Source: Ophioderma brevispina
Taxonomy: Eukaryota > Echinodermata > Ophiuroidea > Amphilepidida > Ophiodermatidae
Direction: 5' to 3'
DNA length: 64,000 nucleotides
Assembly (NCBI GenBank): GCA_023653785.1
Contig: JAMKCH010002871.1
Location: forward strand, 91,663 to 155,662
Part shown: in pieces, positions 46,291 to 58,659 of the stretch
Position numbering within the stretch: position 1 is the stretch's first letter
How the letters are laid out: each line of letters begins with the position of its first letter
The notes under the pieces: generated by a model
What the model was told of the DNA's origin: nothing
What the model saw: only the letters and a program-made list of their open reading frames with translations
The model's database searches: none
Program-made: the position numbers and the translations under genes

Positions 46291-47046
46291 TACACATGTT
46301 TAATGCCATAATTTACTTATCTCAATCTCAGTCTAAAATCCAATTATTTTACACAAGACAGACAAGTTGGACAGTTGACACAGAGTAACATGAGCATGTT
46401 AACTAGTGATAGGTTTGAAAGATAAAAAATCAATAGATTGCAATAGTGAGAGTTGATGATGTTTGTCAAACCTGTCACATTATTATGTTACTTATGGAAT
46501 GTCTTAAAGAATACCTTACCACTGTAAATGAAGCTTTATGGAATATTTCAAGATACATTTATAACAAGGACAGTAATTCTCCTCACCACAATATCACTGG
46601 CCAGTAGTGTTTGCCTATAGAGAAGTTCATTTTCAAACCTTTTGGTTGGCATTTACTTTTAACCAACAATATATTTACACCTACGCTAGTCCAAGGTTTG
46701 GTGAAAATCTTTAAATGCATTTTATATTTAGAGCTTACAATTAGCAGTACTAGTATCAGTTATCAGAAATGCATCACTCCTCAATTTTGTTTTTGTTTTT
46801 TTTAAGGAAAAAATTTGCATAGGTCAAAGAGCTGGGTATATCATGCGAGTTAGGTAGTAGTAGTTCAAACTCAATGCATGATGCATTCTGAAATTTACAG
46901 GTTTTAAGCTTCCATCCCTATCTTCTTTTTTGTGTGTGTGTAAATTCCTCAAATTGTGGTAGCATATTCTCCAAGGTTTAGCATACTTACATATCCAAAT
47001 ATGCAAAATTGAATGGAAACTCGAGTTTGATTTGAACGTTGGTTAC

Positions 47047-48014
47047 AGGGCGATTCTTCGCCAAGTGTCCACTTTCATGTTTTGGTGAACTTGATTTTCA
47101 AAACACTATATTTGTAACTTCGAGAGATGTTCTACAAAGATTTACACCTATAGCATTGGAAAAATATGTTGGGCCCAATCTTTACGATTGTTCTATATGA
47201 ATTTTCTTCTTTTCACGTGTAACCATCGGTTCATTGATTTTCCAGGGGTCATCAAACTTTAAAAGACGATATGAGTCACACTAAGCGAAATTTCTCTGAG
47301 ATTCCATGATTTTTATTAGGGATTATATATATTTATATAAATACACAAAAATAAATCTCACAAATCAATTATTTTTCCATTTACACCTGGCACAAAAAGT
47401 ATCTCGGCATGTTTTTCTATCAGTATTGTGTCAAAGTCAGACCATTTTGAAAGTTTTCGAAATATACATGTTGTTGCCTTGGTCTTGCTCTTTCATTTAA
47501 AACCTCGCTTGTAAAAAAAGCGTGCAAAAATGGCTGAGATAGAGCGCCTGAAAGACGCAAACCCCCCAAACCAAAAGTTGCAGTTTTGGGATTTTTCAAT
47601 GGTCACTGTGTGGAACAATGCAATAATATGTGTGTATTGATTTTACACAAAGAGGTTTTCCGACTGAATGAGCGAGAAAGCCTACTTGCAATATTGATTG
47701 TGGTACACGTGTTCATGTCCCAGTACACTGCAATGCCCATTGAAAAATCCAAAAACTGCAACTTTTGGTTTTGGGGGTTTGCGTCTTTTGGGCGTTCTAT
47801 CTCGGCCATTTCTGCACGCTTTTTTACAAGCCAGGTATTAAATGAAAGAATAAGACCTAGACAATAAAATGTATATTTGAAAATATTCAAAATGGTCTGA
47901 CTTTGACACAATACTGATCGAAAAACATGCCGAGATATTTTTTGTGCCAGGTGGTGTATATATCTTTTTTGAGTATAGGGACAAGAAAGCAGACACTTAG
48001 CGAAGAATCACCCT
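47047..48014. mobile_element. Inverted-repeat DNA element, about 0.97 kb
   Basis: Terminal AGGGCGATTCTTCGCCAAGT is mirrored at the right by ACTTAGCGAAGAATCACCCT. Inside, two long arms (about 47385-47610 and 47725-47955) are inverted copies of over 220 bases, with shared 'tgtgtcaaagtcagacc' and 'gcgtgcaaaaatggc' phrases. Overlapping frames on both strands at 47586-47911 follow the arms and are not a transposase. No target duplication was found. Confidence 0.82.
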
Positions 48015-48349
48015 ACAATCAACGCATACAAAGAAAATGGAAAAAATAGCTCTGCATGTCAATTTCTTACTTATATAATTTTGTTCTATGATTTATTGAA
48101 ATTTCTTAGCTATTGTGTCTTTGCAGTTCAACAAAATATGCTGACCTGGAGATTACAGTTACTTCCACTTGAAGTACTTACTAATTTGATTTCTTACTAT
48201 CACTTTTCTGTTTGACAGAACAAGTAATAAATTCACTTGGACAAAAGAACAAGTAATAAATTCACTTTGAAAAAAAAATAGAAAGTCTTAACCTCGATAA
48301 TATATTACTAGGTGATAACCCGGGTTTCGCAGTTCTCGAGTTTCACAGT

Positions 48350-48610
48350 TCCTTTGCCCTTGAATCACCCCTGATGACCTTGTCATGACCTTTAAGAGTT
48401 TGGGCATCAACAATCAACCCCACCCCCAAATTTCATGTCCATACACCAATGTTTACCCCATTTGACCTCTTTTGACCTTGAATGACCCCTAATGACCTTG
48501 TTATGACCTAAAATTTTTTGCATCAACAATCAACCCCACCCTCCAAGTTCGTACACCAATGTTTACCCATTTGACCTCCCTTGACCTTGAATGACCCCTG
48601 ACGACCTTTG
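48350..48610. repeat. Tandem repeat of about 113 bp with TGACCTTGA motifs
   Basis: 'cttgaatgacccctaatgac' and its close variants recur at 48357, 48475 and 48584, each with 'atcaacaatcaaccccaccc' and 'acaccaatgtttaccc' in the first two units. TTGACCTTGA occurs at 48472 and 48581 and in reverse is TCAAGGTCAA, an ERR/SF-1-type monomer site. The repeat may simply be mobile DNA. Confidence 0.75.
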
Positions 48611-49586
48611 ATCCACTAACCAATGCAAACTCAGTCTTTGGACGGTCAAGGGGCACCCACCCACTAAGCTTCAGGAACGTGTGACCCTCGGTCTCCGAGA
48701 AAATAGACACGGTCAGACAGACCACCGGTATTAATATATACTTTTTCTTAAATTTAAACCTAAAGAGAAAAGCAGAAGAGAAACGGCTAGGATGTTCATA
48801 TGATCAAGCAAGCAAGCACGTGCACACACTTGAGTGGCACTAGTCTATATGTCACTCTGTGATATTTCGGAGCAAAGCCCAGACCCAGGTTTGACGATCG
48901 CGGTGAAAGAGTCATTGCACGACTTGTCAAGTGTAAAAAATAGGATATTGACTTTTAGTGGAAAGCAAATCATGCGATGGAATGGTTTACCTTTATTGCA
49001 CTGGACGTGAAAAACATTTATCCTGCTGTTGATGTAAGGATTGGCCTTGATTTATGAAAAATTCCATCTCATCTGCCATCTACTTCACAGGTACCATGCA
49101 CAAGCTAATACACCCTCTAAAAATAGTGTGTTTGCTGTAAGCTGACTGACATTATTGTTTTGATAATACAAACAAAAATTGCATTGGAAAAGCTACTTAA
49201 CTTTTTAAGTTTGTGTTTTAGAGAAAAATTATTTAAAAAATGTACCCAAATTCCCACAATTTTTTTTTAGATTAAAACAAACTAATTCCCAACTAAACAG
49301 AATCATCTTCAGTCCAATAATACATTTTTCAATTAATTATTTTGTATGCCTTACTAGATGCAAATATTATAAGATTCAAACCCATACATACTTTTCTTTA
49401 AAAAATGACCAACCAGCACTATTTTGGTTTTATTACAGCAAACAATTTTTAAAATCTATTTGCCCAGAATGCTAACAGAAGATCTAATACAATCAAGCAA
49501 TTAAAATGTTTTCTATAATATATGCATCTAGTCAAAATGATTCACCTTACACTTAGTTAGCATGCAAGATTCACAGAAGAAATTAA

Positions 49587-49936
49587 AGGTGCAACAAGAG
49601 ATTTCAAGTCATCCATATTTTCTGTGAGATTTAGTGATTTCATCTAGATTAGCCTGCAATAGATTGTCTGCCTTTTATTTTGCTACAGAAATAACTTAAA
49701 ATGAAACAAAAGGTGATTTGTATATGCTTATATTCAATATAAAACATACACTGAATTTCATATATTTGCTCCTACAGAAAATTAGAAATTTCACAATTTT
49801 TGTACCAAAGAAACAGTTCTCAGCTTAATTATTTCAGATGGGGATATTTTTGATAGAAAGCTTTACACCAATGCAAAAATCAGAATTTTCACATTTTTTA
49901 GGGACACCTGTTTTTTTTAAATCCCTCGTTGCACCT
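49587..49936. mobile_element. 350-bp MITE flanked by TTAA, copy 2
   Basis: The ends AGGTGCAACAAGAGATTT and AAATCCCTCGTTGCACCT pair with two mismatches. TTAA lies just outside both (49583-49586 and 49937-49940). Length is equal to copy 1 at 3285-3634, and the interior aligns throughout, for example 'aaattagaaatttcacaatt' in both. The small difference between copies suggests fairly recent amplification. Confidence 0.9.
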
Positions 49937-49944
49937 TTAAGTGG

Positions 49945-51400
49945 CAATTTCAAATCAGTATCTCATAAAGAATACTACCAGTGCTTTTAAGGACTGAGCT
50001 AAAATATTGATGCATTATCGCACAATAATACACTATAAATACCGTCTCATACTTTGCACTGAACATTCCTTTGTGCAATACGTGGGTTGGGGTTTTCCCA
50101 AGGAGGATTAAAAATAAGGAATGACCTTGCGGGACGAACGGTGGTCCCTGGGCCTTGCTTTAACAGGGCGCTATAAAAGACTCGGGTTAGGATTTTAAGG
50201 GGGTGAGACACCGCACTAAAAAGTCCAGGTAAACTCGGGGATAACAATACATAGGCTATTACTCTTGTAGACTATTTAGACCTAAAACGTGAAATTGGTG
50301 TTATATGAAAGCTGTGAATTTCTGAATTTCTATAATATAAGATATACGGTGAATTAATTATTTTTACAAAAACAAGAGTAGACGAACTACACTATTTTCC
50401 AGGGAATTCAATTGAAGGGACCCTCATGTGACTGCAATTGCTGTAGCCAAAATATATAACTTTGATTCCATTAAAAATAGATTAAATAAATCTAAAGAGC
50501 CTTAAAGGAGCTAATTTTGATACTAAACATACCAAATTTGACCTTGAAAATTAACTGAAATAGGCTCATTTGAAAACAATAATTCACAGTTTGAAACATT
50601 CAGTGAAACCACCCTTAACTGGGGTGGGCCTAGTTCAAACGAGGGTGGCTATATATAGTCGAGTCTTGCAATGCGAAGTTTGTTACTGTCATGGTTCCCA
50701 GGGGTGACACGGTAACCCTATACCATAGGTTTAATACTGACGGAGGGACCTACATTTTGTTGATATGTGCGAACTTTCGTATTTTGCCATAGGCATATTG
50801 TGGGGTAAAGGAGCAAAACGACAGGCGCTACGTGTCAACCCCCTGGTTTTCCAACCAGATATTCAATCTACACACCTACATTTTACGAGGAATGCGCACT
50901 CTATACTAAAAGAGTATTAGTGCATAATATTCTATTGTTTTTTTGTCGTACATTCATTTTTTCCCATCAGACAGCATTTTTTTCAGTATCAATGTGTGAA
51001 AAGGCATTTGCTGTACATAAATTTTACCATCAAACAACATTCCTTTGATTGCAATTGTAATTTTTGTGCCACAAAATGTCACTGTAGTTTATAGAGGTGC
51101 ACTAAAAAACGGCAAACGTGAAGTGTGGGCATAGGGAGTGATGCCTATTCTCTCTACTGTAATCATTGCTGCATTGTGGACAGGAATTTAGTGCAATTGA
51201 TTTCCGGTAGGAAATCCAAAATTTGCATTTGAATCCCTCAACAACAAAACTATAACCACAAACTTTTCACACACTTCACATAAAATGTAATTTCTAGCTA
51301 ATGTTTACTGTTTCTTTGAAATTTATTTTTTATGTGTGGCCGGAATACGTTTGTTCAAAATCCATTTGTAAATGTAATCTGTTATTGTAAGTATTAAAAA
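49945..51400. other. Gene-free stretch
   Basis: No supported gene. The minus frame at 50047-50247 has no recognised domain. I see no repeats or other structure here. Confidence 0.4.
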
Positions 51401-51409
51401 GTATGGTTG

Positions 51410-52663
51410 GATTCTGAAAATGAACTAACTTTAGGACTGGTTTAAACCAGGTTAGTCCTACAAGAAGGGGCCCTTTTTTTCTTACAACATACTCTACAGG
51501 TGCTGCTGTACGGTGAGAATTCCTCATGCACGTTCAAAATGTCCTAATTTTACCAGACTTTGCCTTTTTAAATTACGGTAAACCACAATTACTGAATAAT
51601 ATCACGATTTATTACATATACTAACAAAAATCATTTGGAAGCAGAAAAATGTAAATAACAGTGGTAACAAATAATAATACACATTTTGAAAAAAGGTTTA
51701 GAGTATGATACGATCTGACCGGATTTATTTTCTGTCTAGTATTATGTTCTTTTGTAACTTACTTGTTTTTAATGTAAGAATACGAACTATTTGAAAATCG
51801 TTTTACCTATAAAATGTGTTACATAACTTAGGAAGTAACGTCATTAAAAAAAATGCAAGAAATAAAAAAAATAAAAGCATTTTAAAAAATAGTTTTAAAA
51901 ACTCATTCCTCTTTTTGTATTATATTAGTTTAATTTGAAAAAAACGTAGTCACACACTTATATATTATTTAATTTTCCAGCATTCTGCTATCAGTAAAGT
52001 GATGTAGTGTAGTGGATAGGTTTAGGACGTAATCTAAGGCCGGGTTTGAACTATGAAGTACATGTTTAACTTTCTTTTATTATGATTGATTAATTGGTGA
52101 CAATAGAGGTGCACAGTACCATATAAAAAAAAGTACATAAACTGGTTTAAATCTGTATTTCTTCACGTTGTCCATTGTTTTATGCCTTTTTTTCTCCAAA
52201 ATTGTTTGCCTGAAATCTAACTTTTTTACAACCGGTCGGTAAACGTAAATACAACGGTTGTATGATGCCATAAGCTACAATGTTAAAAATTTGGTTTAGA
52301 GGATTGGAATTACTGTTTTAATTCTTCTAATATTGTTTTTAACAAAGTCCAAAAACCACAACAACGTTGATGAAAACTGAAATTTTACGCCGTTATTTTA
52401 CGTTCCCCATGCAATGGGTTCGTATTTTTACGGCTCCAGTTATTTACGGTTTTCACATGTATGAGTCCCAAGCTGCCGCAAATGCCTGTTTTTTTACAAG
52501 TTTCTTTTTTAACAGTGGGGATGGGTGGAACGCCATCCATGAGGAATTTTCGCCTGTACATTTAACTTTCACAATATTTGAGGAAAAAAAAAAAAAGGGT
52601 CCCTCTTGTAGGACTCACCCTGGTTTAAACCCAGGTCAAAATTTAGTCTTCCCCTTTCAGAAT
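51410..52663. mobile_element. DNA element, about 1.25 kb, long inverted ends
   Basis: The left arm contains GATTCTGAAA, ACTGGTTTAAACCAGG, TTAGTCCTACAAGA and a GGGCCC-T run. The right arm holds the same items inverted (T-run reversed as A run, TCTTGTAGGACTCA, CCTGGTTTAAAC, TTTCAGAATC). AATTCCTCATG is shared further in, so the arms exceed 100 bases. No transposase is seen. The centre holds a tRNA-like segment at 52005-52060. Confidence 0.75.
52005..52060 (+). other. tRNA-like segment, possible SINE fragment
   Basis: TAGTGTAGTGGATAGG resembles a polymerase III A box, and GGGTTTGAACTATG about 30 bases later resembles a worn B box. No stems are complete, so this is not a tRNA gene. Confidence 0.35.
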
Positions 52664-53159
52664 CCCCAGCCATTAACTATAGTAAGGCAAAGAAAGGTCT
52701 GTGTCACCTCAGGACATGCACAACACACATTAAGGCTATATAATGATTCAACATTTTTGCATAATTAAAGGGATTTGTTCACCATTTAATCTGTAAAACC
52801 TATATAAACATTTAATACAGAAATATTTTTAAGTGGCAGAATCAGCAATGCATTATTTCCTGCAGACCAGAGGTAGAGCAAGTTTCTTTTCAAAGCCAAA
52901 CCAAAGCATTGAAGAAACAAAACAATTTGGAGACAAACATTTTTTTTCTTTCCCCACCTCCCTGAGTAGTGGAAGCATTTTAACTTACGTCCAAAATCAA
53001 TCCATTAACAGGTGTACATTCATAATTATGCCTGGAAAGAGCAGGCAATTGGAAATTTGTATGTAAGCAGCAGTGGTTAAGTATTTAATAGCAAACTCGT
53101 GAGGGTGCAAAGCAAACCCTTTTAACTCTGGTATATAGATTCTGAATAGGTTAAGAATG

Positions 53160-53320
53160 CTTAAGTAAGCTGTTTTGGAAATGGCTTATCAAATGGAAGC
53201 CATCTCTAAACCACGGACCTAAGACTAGGCTTGTTTGGAATCATTCGAATGCATTTTTTCATTACCGAATCCAAATATGGTCATGAAAATGCATAATTTT
53301 CACATTTTGAAAAAAAAAGA
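53160..53320. repeat. Dispersed repeat, copy 1
   Basis: 'ccgacctaagactaggcttg'-type sequence (here 'cggacctaagactaggctt'), followed by 'gaatgcattttt' and 'ttttgaaa', recurs in the same direction at 62910-63050. Confidence 0.65.
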
Positions 53321-54505
53321 AAAAACAACACTAAGCAAAACTATTCTCACATGAAGAACTTACAGGGTGGTTGAAGGTTTACTTATTGCAATCATTGATG
53401 ACCGTTCTGTTTAAACGCACATGAGGAGATATTTTGGAGATATAGATTTTCCCAAAAATTTGCTCTTGATTCGATTGTTGTGGAACACCTGTCAGAGGTT
53501 TCAAAATAAGCCCACGGGAGGGGGAGGGGCTCTTTTCAGGTAGGGATGGGCGCTGGCCATGATTATGAACTTGGGGCTAAACACTGTTAGAAATTTGCCA
53601 GGTGTGAGAGACTGAAATTTCAGCTAAAATTAGCTTTGAGGGAAACCATTTTCCCCAAAAGGGGACCTTAAAAGTTTTTGAAGAGAACTGAATATTTTAA
53701 ATATGTTTAAAAGAACTGAATGTTGAAATGTTTTTAAAAGAATGAAATATGTTCCACTGAGGGTCGTGAACTGCTATGCTGGAGGAATGGGAAATGTGGG
53801 TTTTAAGGGCCACCCACATACCCGTCCCTCTTTCCGCTGTGTTTTATCATCCATTCTCATTTCCCCGCATTGCCATCTTGGTTTGAATGGATCTCTGTGA
53901 GATTGAGATGTTCCATGTTTTACACAAGAAAGAACATCGGCAGTCTCCGAGGTAAAACATTAATATTAGATTAAATAAAAGTGGCTCCCTAAAGACACAC
54001 GTCTGAGGTAAGCAAATTTGGTCTATACAACTCAGGCAATTTTACCTCCCAAGAAAGGCCCTCTGTCTGAACTTAGCTTTCTCTAATCAAATTTTAAACA
54101 TTTTTTATAAGAACAAAAAATTAAAGTGTTGTCTGAATTAGTATATTTGCACTGTCTTGTGGAACCTTATGGAAAAGATATCACATATGCCTTTGTGTCA
54201 ATATGACATATCATATAACCATATGGCAGCAATGACATGTTGAGCCTGTGAATTGCCATAATAATCAAATGTTGACTTCTAACTGCTTATCAGCTGTTTT
54301 CCCACAGCATTTTGCTATTGCCATACAGATTCATACTTCAATTAAGGGAGTGATGGGAAATATGTATTTGGCTGTTGTAACATTAAGGGTTGAATAATTT
54401 GTTTTAGTACAGCACTTATTTTATGAAAATTAAAAGAAAAAAAGTATAAGTATATATGAATCTAGAAATACATCCTGCATGAGGACAGAAATATTACTCA
54501 TAATC

Positions 54506-54735
54506 CAGTGGCATCAACCCCTGGGCGGTGGTGGTGGGGGGGGGGGGGGGGGAAGGGGAGGGGGGTGGGGTGGCGAGTGGTCTTCCCCCTCACTTAAACC
54601 CTTTCCCCCACCATCCCCCCAATGAACTGACTTTTGTACATGTCTATGGAGAAAGGACCCAAATTTGCCCCCTCAGAAAAATGCCTTGGCATCCCTTCTG
54701 GCCCCCCCCATTTGCAAGGTCTGTTTATGCCACTG
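54506..54735. mobile_element. CAGTGGCATMAAC MITE, hAT-like family
   Basis: The left end CAGTGGCATCAACCCC pairs with the right end GTTTATGCCACTG. The interior starts with a poly-G tract (54535-54570) and ends C-rich. No clear 8-bp duplication was found. The plus frame at 54528-54929 starts in the poly-G tract and is chance. Confidence 0.6.
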
Positions 54736-54744
54736 TACCTGATC

Positions 54745-57110
54745 ACATGGTGGCTTTTTTTGTTGACCCCCTCATAAGACTTAAAGGTCCATGGCCCGAC
54801 GCTAATAGCCTCGTCCAGAAGCCCCAGATTTACCGGAAGTGTCAACATTTTGGTATCAGAAGAAGCTGCTATTTTTCTCATTTACCCTGTGAAATCTTAG
54901 AGCCAATGGTTGTTTGGTTTGGAAGTTAGAAGCGAAAATGTGCCCTATTTTGTCGACCAATAGTAATTCTACACATTATATAGTGGGGCTTAGAAAATCA
55001 CGTTTTTAGCTCTCGTCTCAAGCGGATTGAAATATCGGCGGAAACTTTACAGGTGGGGTTTTGGATTGAAGGCCAATCTATCAAGATGAAAACTTCATAT
55101 CCTTAAATATGCTCCCCTTTACTTTTGAACTTTCTTTTTAAGTTGGGTAGTGTTATGGAAATTGACTATTTGGAGAATGGAAAGCTAACAACAATTAATT
55201 CTTTCACTTGGAGGAAAAGCATACATTGTCATGTATTAATAAAACAGGTGGTTAGTTGACATTAAAGGTTCTTTGTTTAATATTCGATTGAAAATAAATA
55301 GTGCAGGGCTCCCTTCAAATCATATAATTTGTGTTGGCACTACACTTCATAGTTGATTACTGCCAATCTGACTTGAATTAAAAATGTTCCACCAATGACC
55401 ATTATATTACCTCCTACGTGAAAAATATTCATTTTTGTACCTTCTTGCCATCAAATTAATCAATTTCCAAAATTACCCCAGTTTGAAAACAAGATCGCCC
55501 ATGATTGGATCCTGCCTCATGTACAAATGTTTTCATATATCAGTGCTACTCTTAGTTTTCCTTAACCCTACTGCCTCAGGATCAAAGCCTATTTTGATTG
55601 GTCACTTGGAAGGTATCATCATGTGATGCGCAAATCAGATATACTGTAAGAATTGGTGGTATGATTACACCGCATATATAGAAGCAGTATCTTGATTGGT
55701 TGAATCTGAGGGCTTATGGGTCCTGTCAAGAGGCCCATCAGTAATTGTATCATAGGTGGAAGTATCCAGGTGCTTGAAATGCTGAATCAAAGATGCACTG
55801 AAACCATAATACTTCCAATGTTGGCAATCACATCTGCTTGCTTAAATAAACTTGTTTGTACAACTATATTCTGGCCTGTCTTGACTTAGATTTGACTTTT
55901 AAAGATTTTCCTTGGCCTTGTTGAAAACTATTTAAGTATTTGACCCACTACATTAATGCTTCACCTTTTATTACTGTGTTACATTTATGCTTGGGCAAAA
56001 TTGTGAACGAATTGATCTGCTAAGCTGGCTTAGGACCACTATCCTAGAGGGACATTTGTCAGCAAGTCTGTCAAAAGTAACCTGAGTGCCTGTTAGTTTT
56101 TCATTTGAAACACATACACCCTCAGTTTTCAGTTGAAACACTATATACAGCACCCTCTTTTGTCATAGGAATTTCATACACACTATGTTTAACGGCAAAA
56201 AAAATCATCATCGAATTCACTTCTTTTCTCCAACAACAACAATTGAGGATTAGCAAACTTAATTGAGTCTTACTGTTTCATAGTTGGCACTGATTCAATT
56301 GTGAATCTGCATTGCAAAAAAAAAATGATTATGTCATTTATTCCCCTGTGCAATTTCTGGGTCACATTAATTTCACATAAATATTAGAATTACATGACAG
56401 TCATTCACTGGTCGGTCCAGCGTTCTCTGTCTTGTACTAAATAATGCTGAAGATGGTAGAATTGAAAACTAAACTTAAAAAGTTAGTTCAACTCAAAAAA
56501 AAGTCTACAACTTCTAGCGTCATCAGCACGCAAGGTTTTTTTTTGTTACGGGTGGTGCGGCAATTATCGGATTGGTGCATGGTGGAAATGTTTGGTGCTC
56601 GTCAGAGCCTATAGAGAGTGTGTGTAAAAAACTACTGATAGAAATGTTCAATTTTCGTAAAAGGTTCTATGGGTTCAGACCCAGTTGAGGGATGTTCTTG
56701 TAAGATAACAAATTTCTGGCACTCTGATGCAAAAATTATCCATTTAATCCTTCATTTTTTGGAGATATTTGAGATTAATTTCCGTTTGCATGCATTTCTT
56801 TATGGGGCGTCGATAACATTAGTCTCTCACGCATTACTAATTTAGATATATCTTTTGCGGCTGTGATACAGACTACATCGTGGGTAAATAACTTTCTGCA
56901 GCGGCGTAAGCCCAGTTTGAAATGACACAAGTTGTTTTATAAACAGTTTTTGTTCATTGCTTGGTGATAAGAATGGACTGTTGTAGCCCAGCTAAAAATT
57001 ATTTTTGAGATTTGCAGTCTAATACAATTACGATTGATTTGAAGTTCACTTCAACGATGATTGATAAAGTTATCATTGAAATTCCTCCTTTATTAAATTA
57101 TGTCCCAATT
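54745..57110. other. Gene-free stretch
   Basis: No supported gene, repeat or structured element was recognised. Short frames at 55435 (plus) and 55971 (minus) are unsupported. Confidence 0.4.
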
Positions 57111-57116
57111 AATCTG

Positions 57117-57291
57117 CAGTGGCGGCACCAGGGTAAATCATAGGAGGGGCAAAACATCATATGGGGGGCCAAAACAGTACAAAATGAACTCTTTTGGTTA
57201 AAAACCCCTAAGTTTTGAGCAAAACCCCCTGTTTTTCCTAAATTTTGAAAATCTCAAGGGGGGCGGCCCCCCTCCTGCCGCGCCCCTATTG
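57117..57291. mobile_element. CAGTGGCGGCACC MITE, hAT-like family
   Basis: The left end CAGTGGCGGCACCAGGG pairs imperfectly with the right end CCGCGCCCCTATTG. The interior has 'ggggggcc' and 'ggggcggcccccct' segments. Only TCTG is shared by the flanks, so the duplication is not confirmed. Confidence 0.55.
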
Positions 57292-57402
57292 TCTGTACAT
57301 GTTTGCCTTCACATCATTGAAATTGATACGACCCAATATAATTCAAGAAAACTTTTTCCGTGTAAACATGTCTCACGTAGGCTACACAGAGGAATTATAA
57401 CC

Positions 57403-57750
57403 AGGGCCTAAAGGTGATTACATAGTGTCATGCACGCTTTACCGCTTTGCCGCTCTGATGACGAAATTTACGTCACTACGCCAAAATGTCACATCGCTAG
57501 CGGTGACCTCAGCGGCAAAGCGTCAAGCCAATAAAATCGTCTCCCTGCCGCTCGGGCTGCCGCTTTTCCCAAAGCGGCAAATCGCATTGGGTTGACTTTG
57601 AATTCAACTTTGGAGCGGTTGCCGCTCGATTACGTAGTTCAAGCGATAGCGCCGCTTGACTATATTAGCTCGATTCTGCAAGCGGCATACACCAAGCTCT
57701 TGACGCTGAGCGGCAAGCGGCATGCCACTATGTAATGACCTTTACCCCTT
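57403..57750. mobile_element. MITE with AGCGGC/GCCGCT subterminal repeats
   Basis: The left end AGGGCCTAAAGGTGATTACA, then TAGTG, pairs with the right end CACTATGTAATGACCTTTAC, then CCCTT. The motif GCCGCT or AGCGGC appears more than ten times, and the region is far richer in CpG than its surroundings. Dense short subterminal motifs and an AGGG start suggest hAT, but no 8-bp duplication was found. It is non-coding. Confidence 0.78.
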
Positions 57751-58380
57751 AACAGAATTTGTTGGCAAAATGTTTTGACTTGTCGCCAAAATTTGGTATT
57801 AATGTAGAAGAGGTTGATGAACATTTTGAATGAAATAAATTATGTTGTTATGATTTTGGGGAGGATATTGGAGGATATTAGGCTGAATGTTGATGCTATG
57901 GCTATGTGTACTTATGCATGAGTTATATGTATTGCTCATTGCCAAAAAAAAACAAAACAAGACGAGACTTGTTAGCTAGTATAGCTGGTCGGTTATTGAA
58001 AAATGTATATGTGATGGGTCACATCAAAAAAGGGGGCATTTGCAGGTGACTGATTTTTTGACTTTTGTCTTTCTCTTATTAGATCATTTTTTAAGCTTTA
58101 TGCAAATGCACCTTAAACATCAAAATTGGTAAAGGCATCACACTTTACAAGTGGAAAATGATCCTAATTGTAGTATTGCAGATTGAAATCCGTTTGCGTG
58201 ATGAGGGGAGTGTTGGAGTGGAAACATCAAGCAGTTCATTAATTGCAGTTACATTTGTGATCAAAAAGATGAATTTGTAGTTTGATATTTGCGCATTTTT
58301 CAAATTGACCTAAAATTGAAAAAAACAAAAAATTAAAAAACTGAAAAAAATAAAAAAAGTAAAAAAAATCACATAATTAT

Positions 58381-58468
58381 ATAATATTGGATGCTGAGGT
58401 TGATAACAGAAACGAGGGCGGATATTTTCTGTTATCAGCCGAAAAAAAAAACAGCCATCCAATATTAT
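58381..58468. mobile_element. Foldback MITE, ATAATATTGGATG family
   Basis: ATAATATTGGATG at the left is mirrored by CATCCAATATTAT at the right, and inside them GATAACAGAAA pairs with TTTCTGTTATC. It is 88 bp and a shorter relative of the element at 21285-21430. Confidence 0.75.
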
Positions 58469-58659
58469 TATTATGAAAGAGGAAGCTGACTTGACAACAT
58501 AGTTTTAAAAATGGCTTAAAAACTAATAAAAACAGAGTATTTTCTTGAGAAGTCGCATGACCGAATGCCAATATATTTGCGTATTGTGCAGTGTGGGCGG
58601 TCCGCGCTAATCGCACTGTGGGTATTGCACACACGTGCATAATAATTTATTATATTATA

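Noticed and set aside
54528..54929. 133-codon plus-strand frame
   Set aside because: It starts in a poly-G tract of a MITE; an overlapping minus-strand frame exists and no domain is seen.
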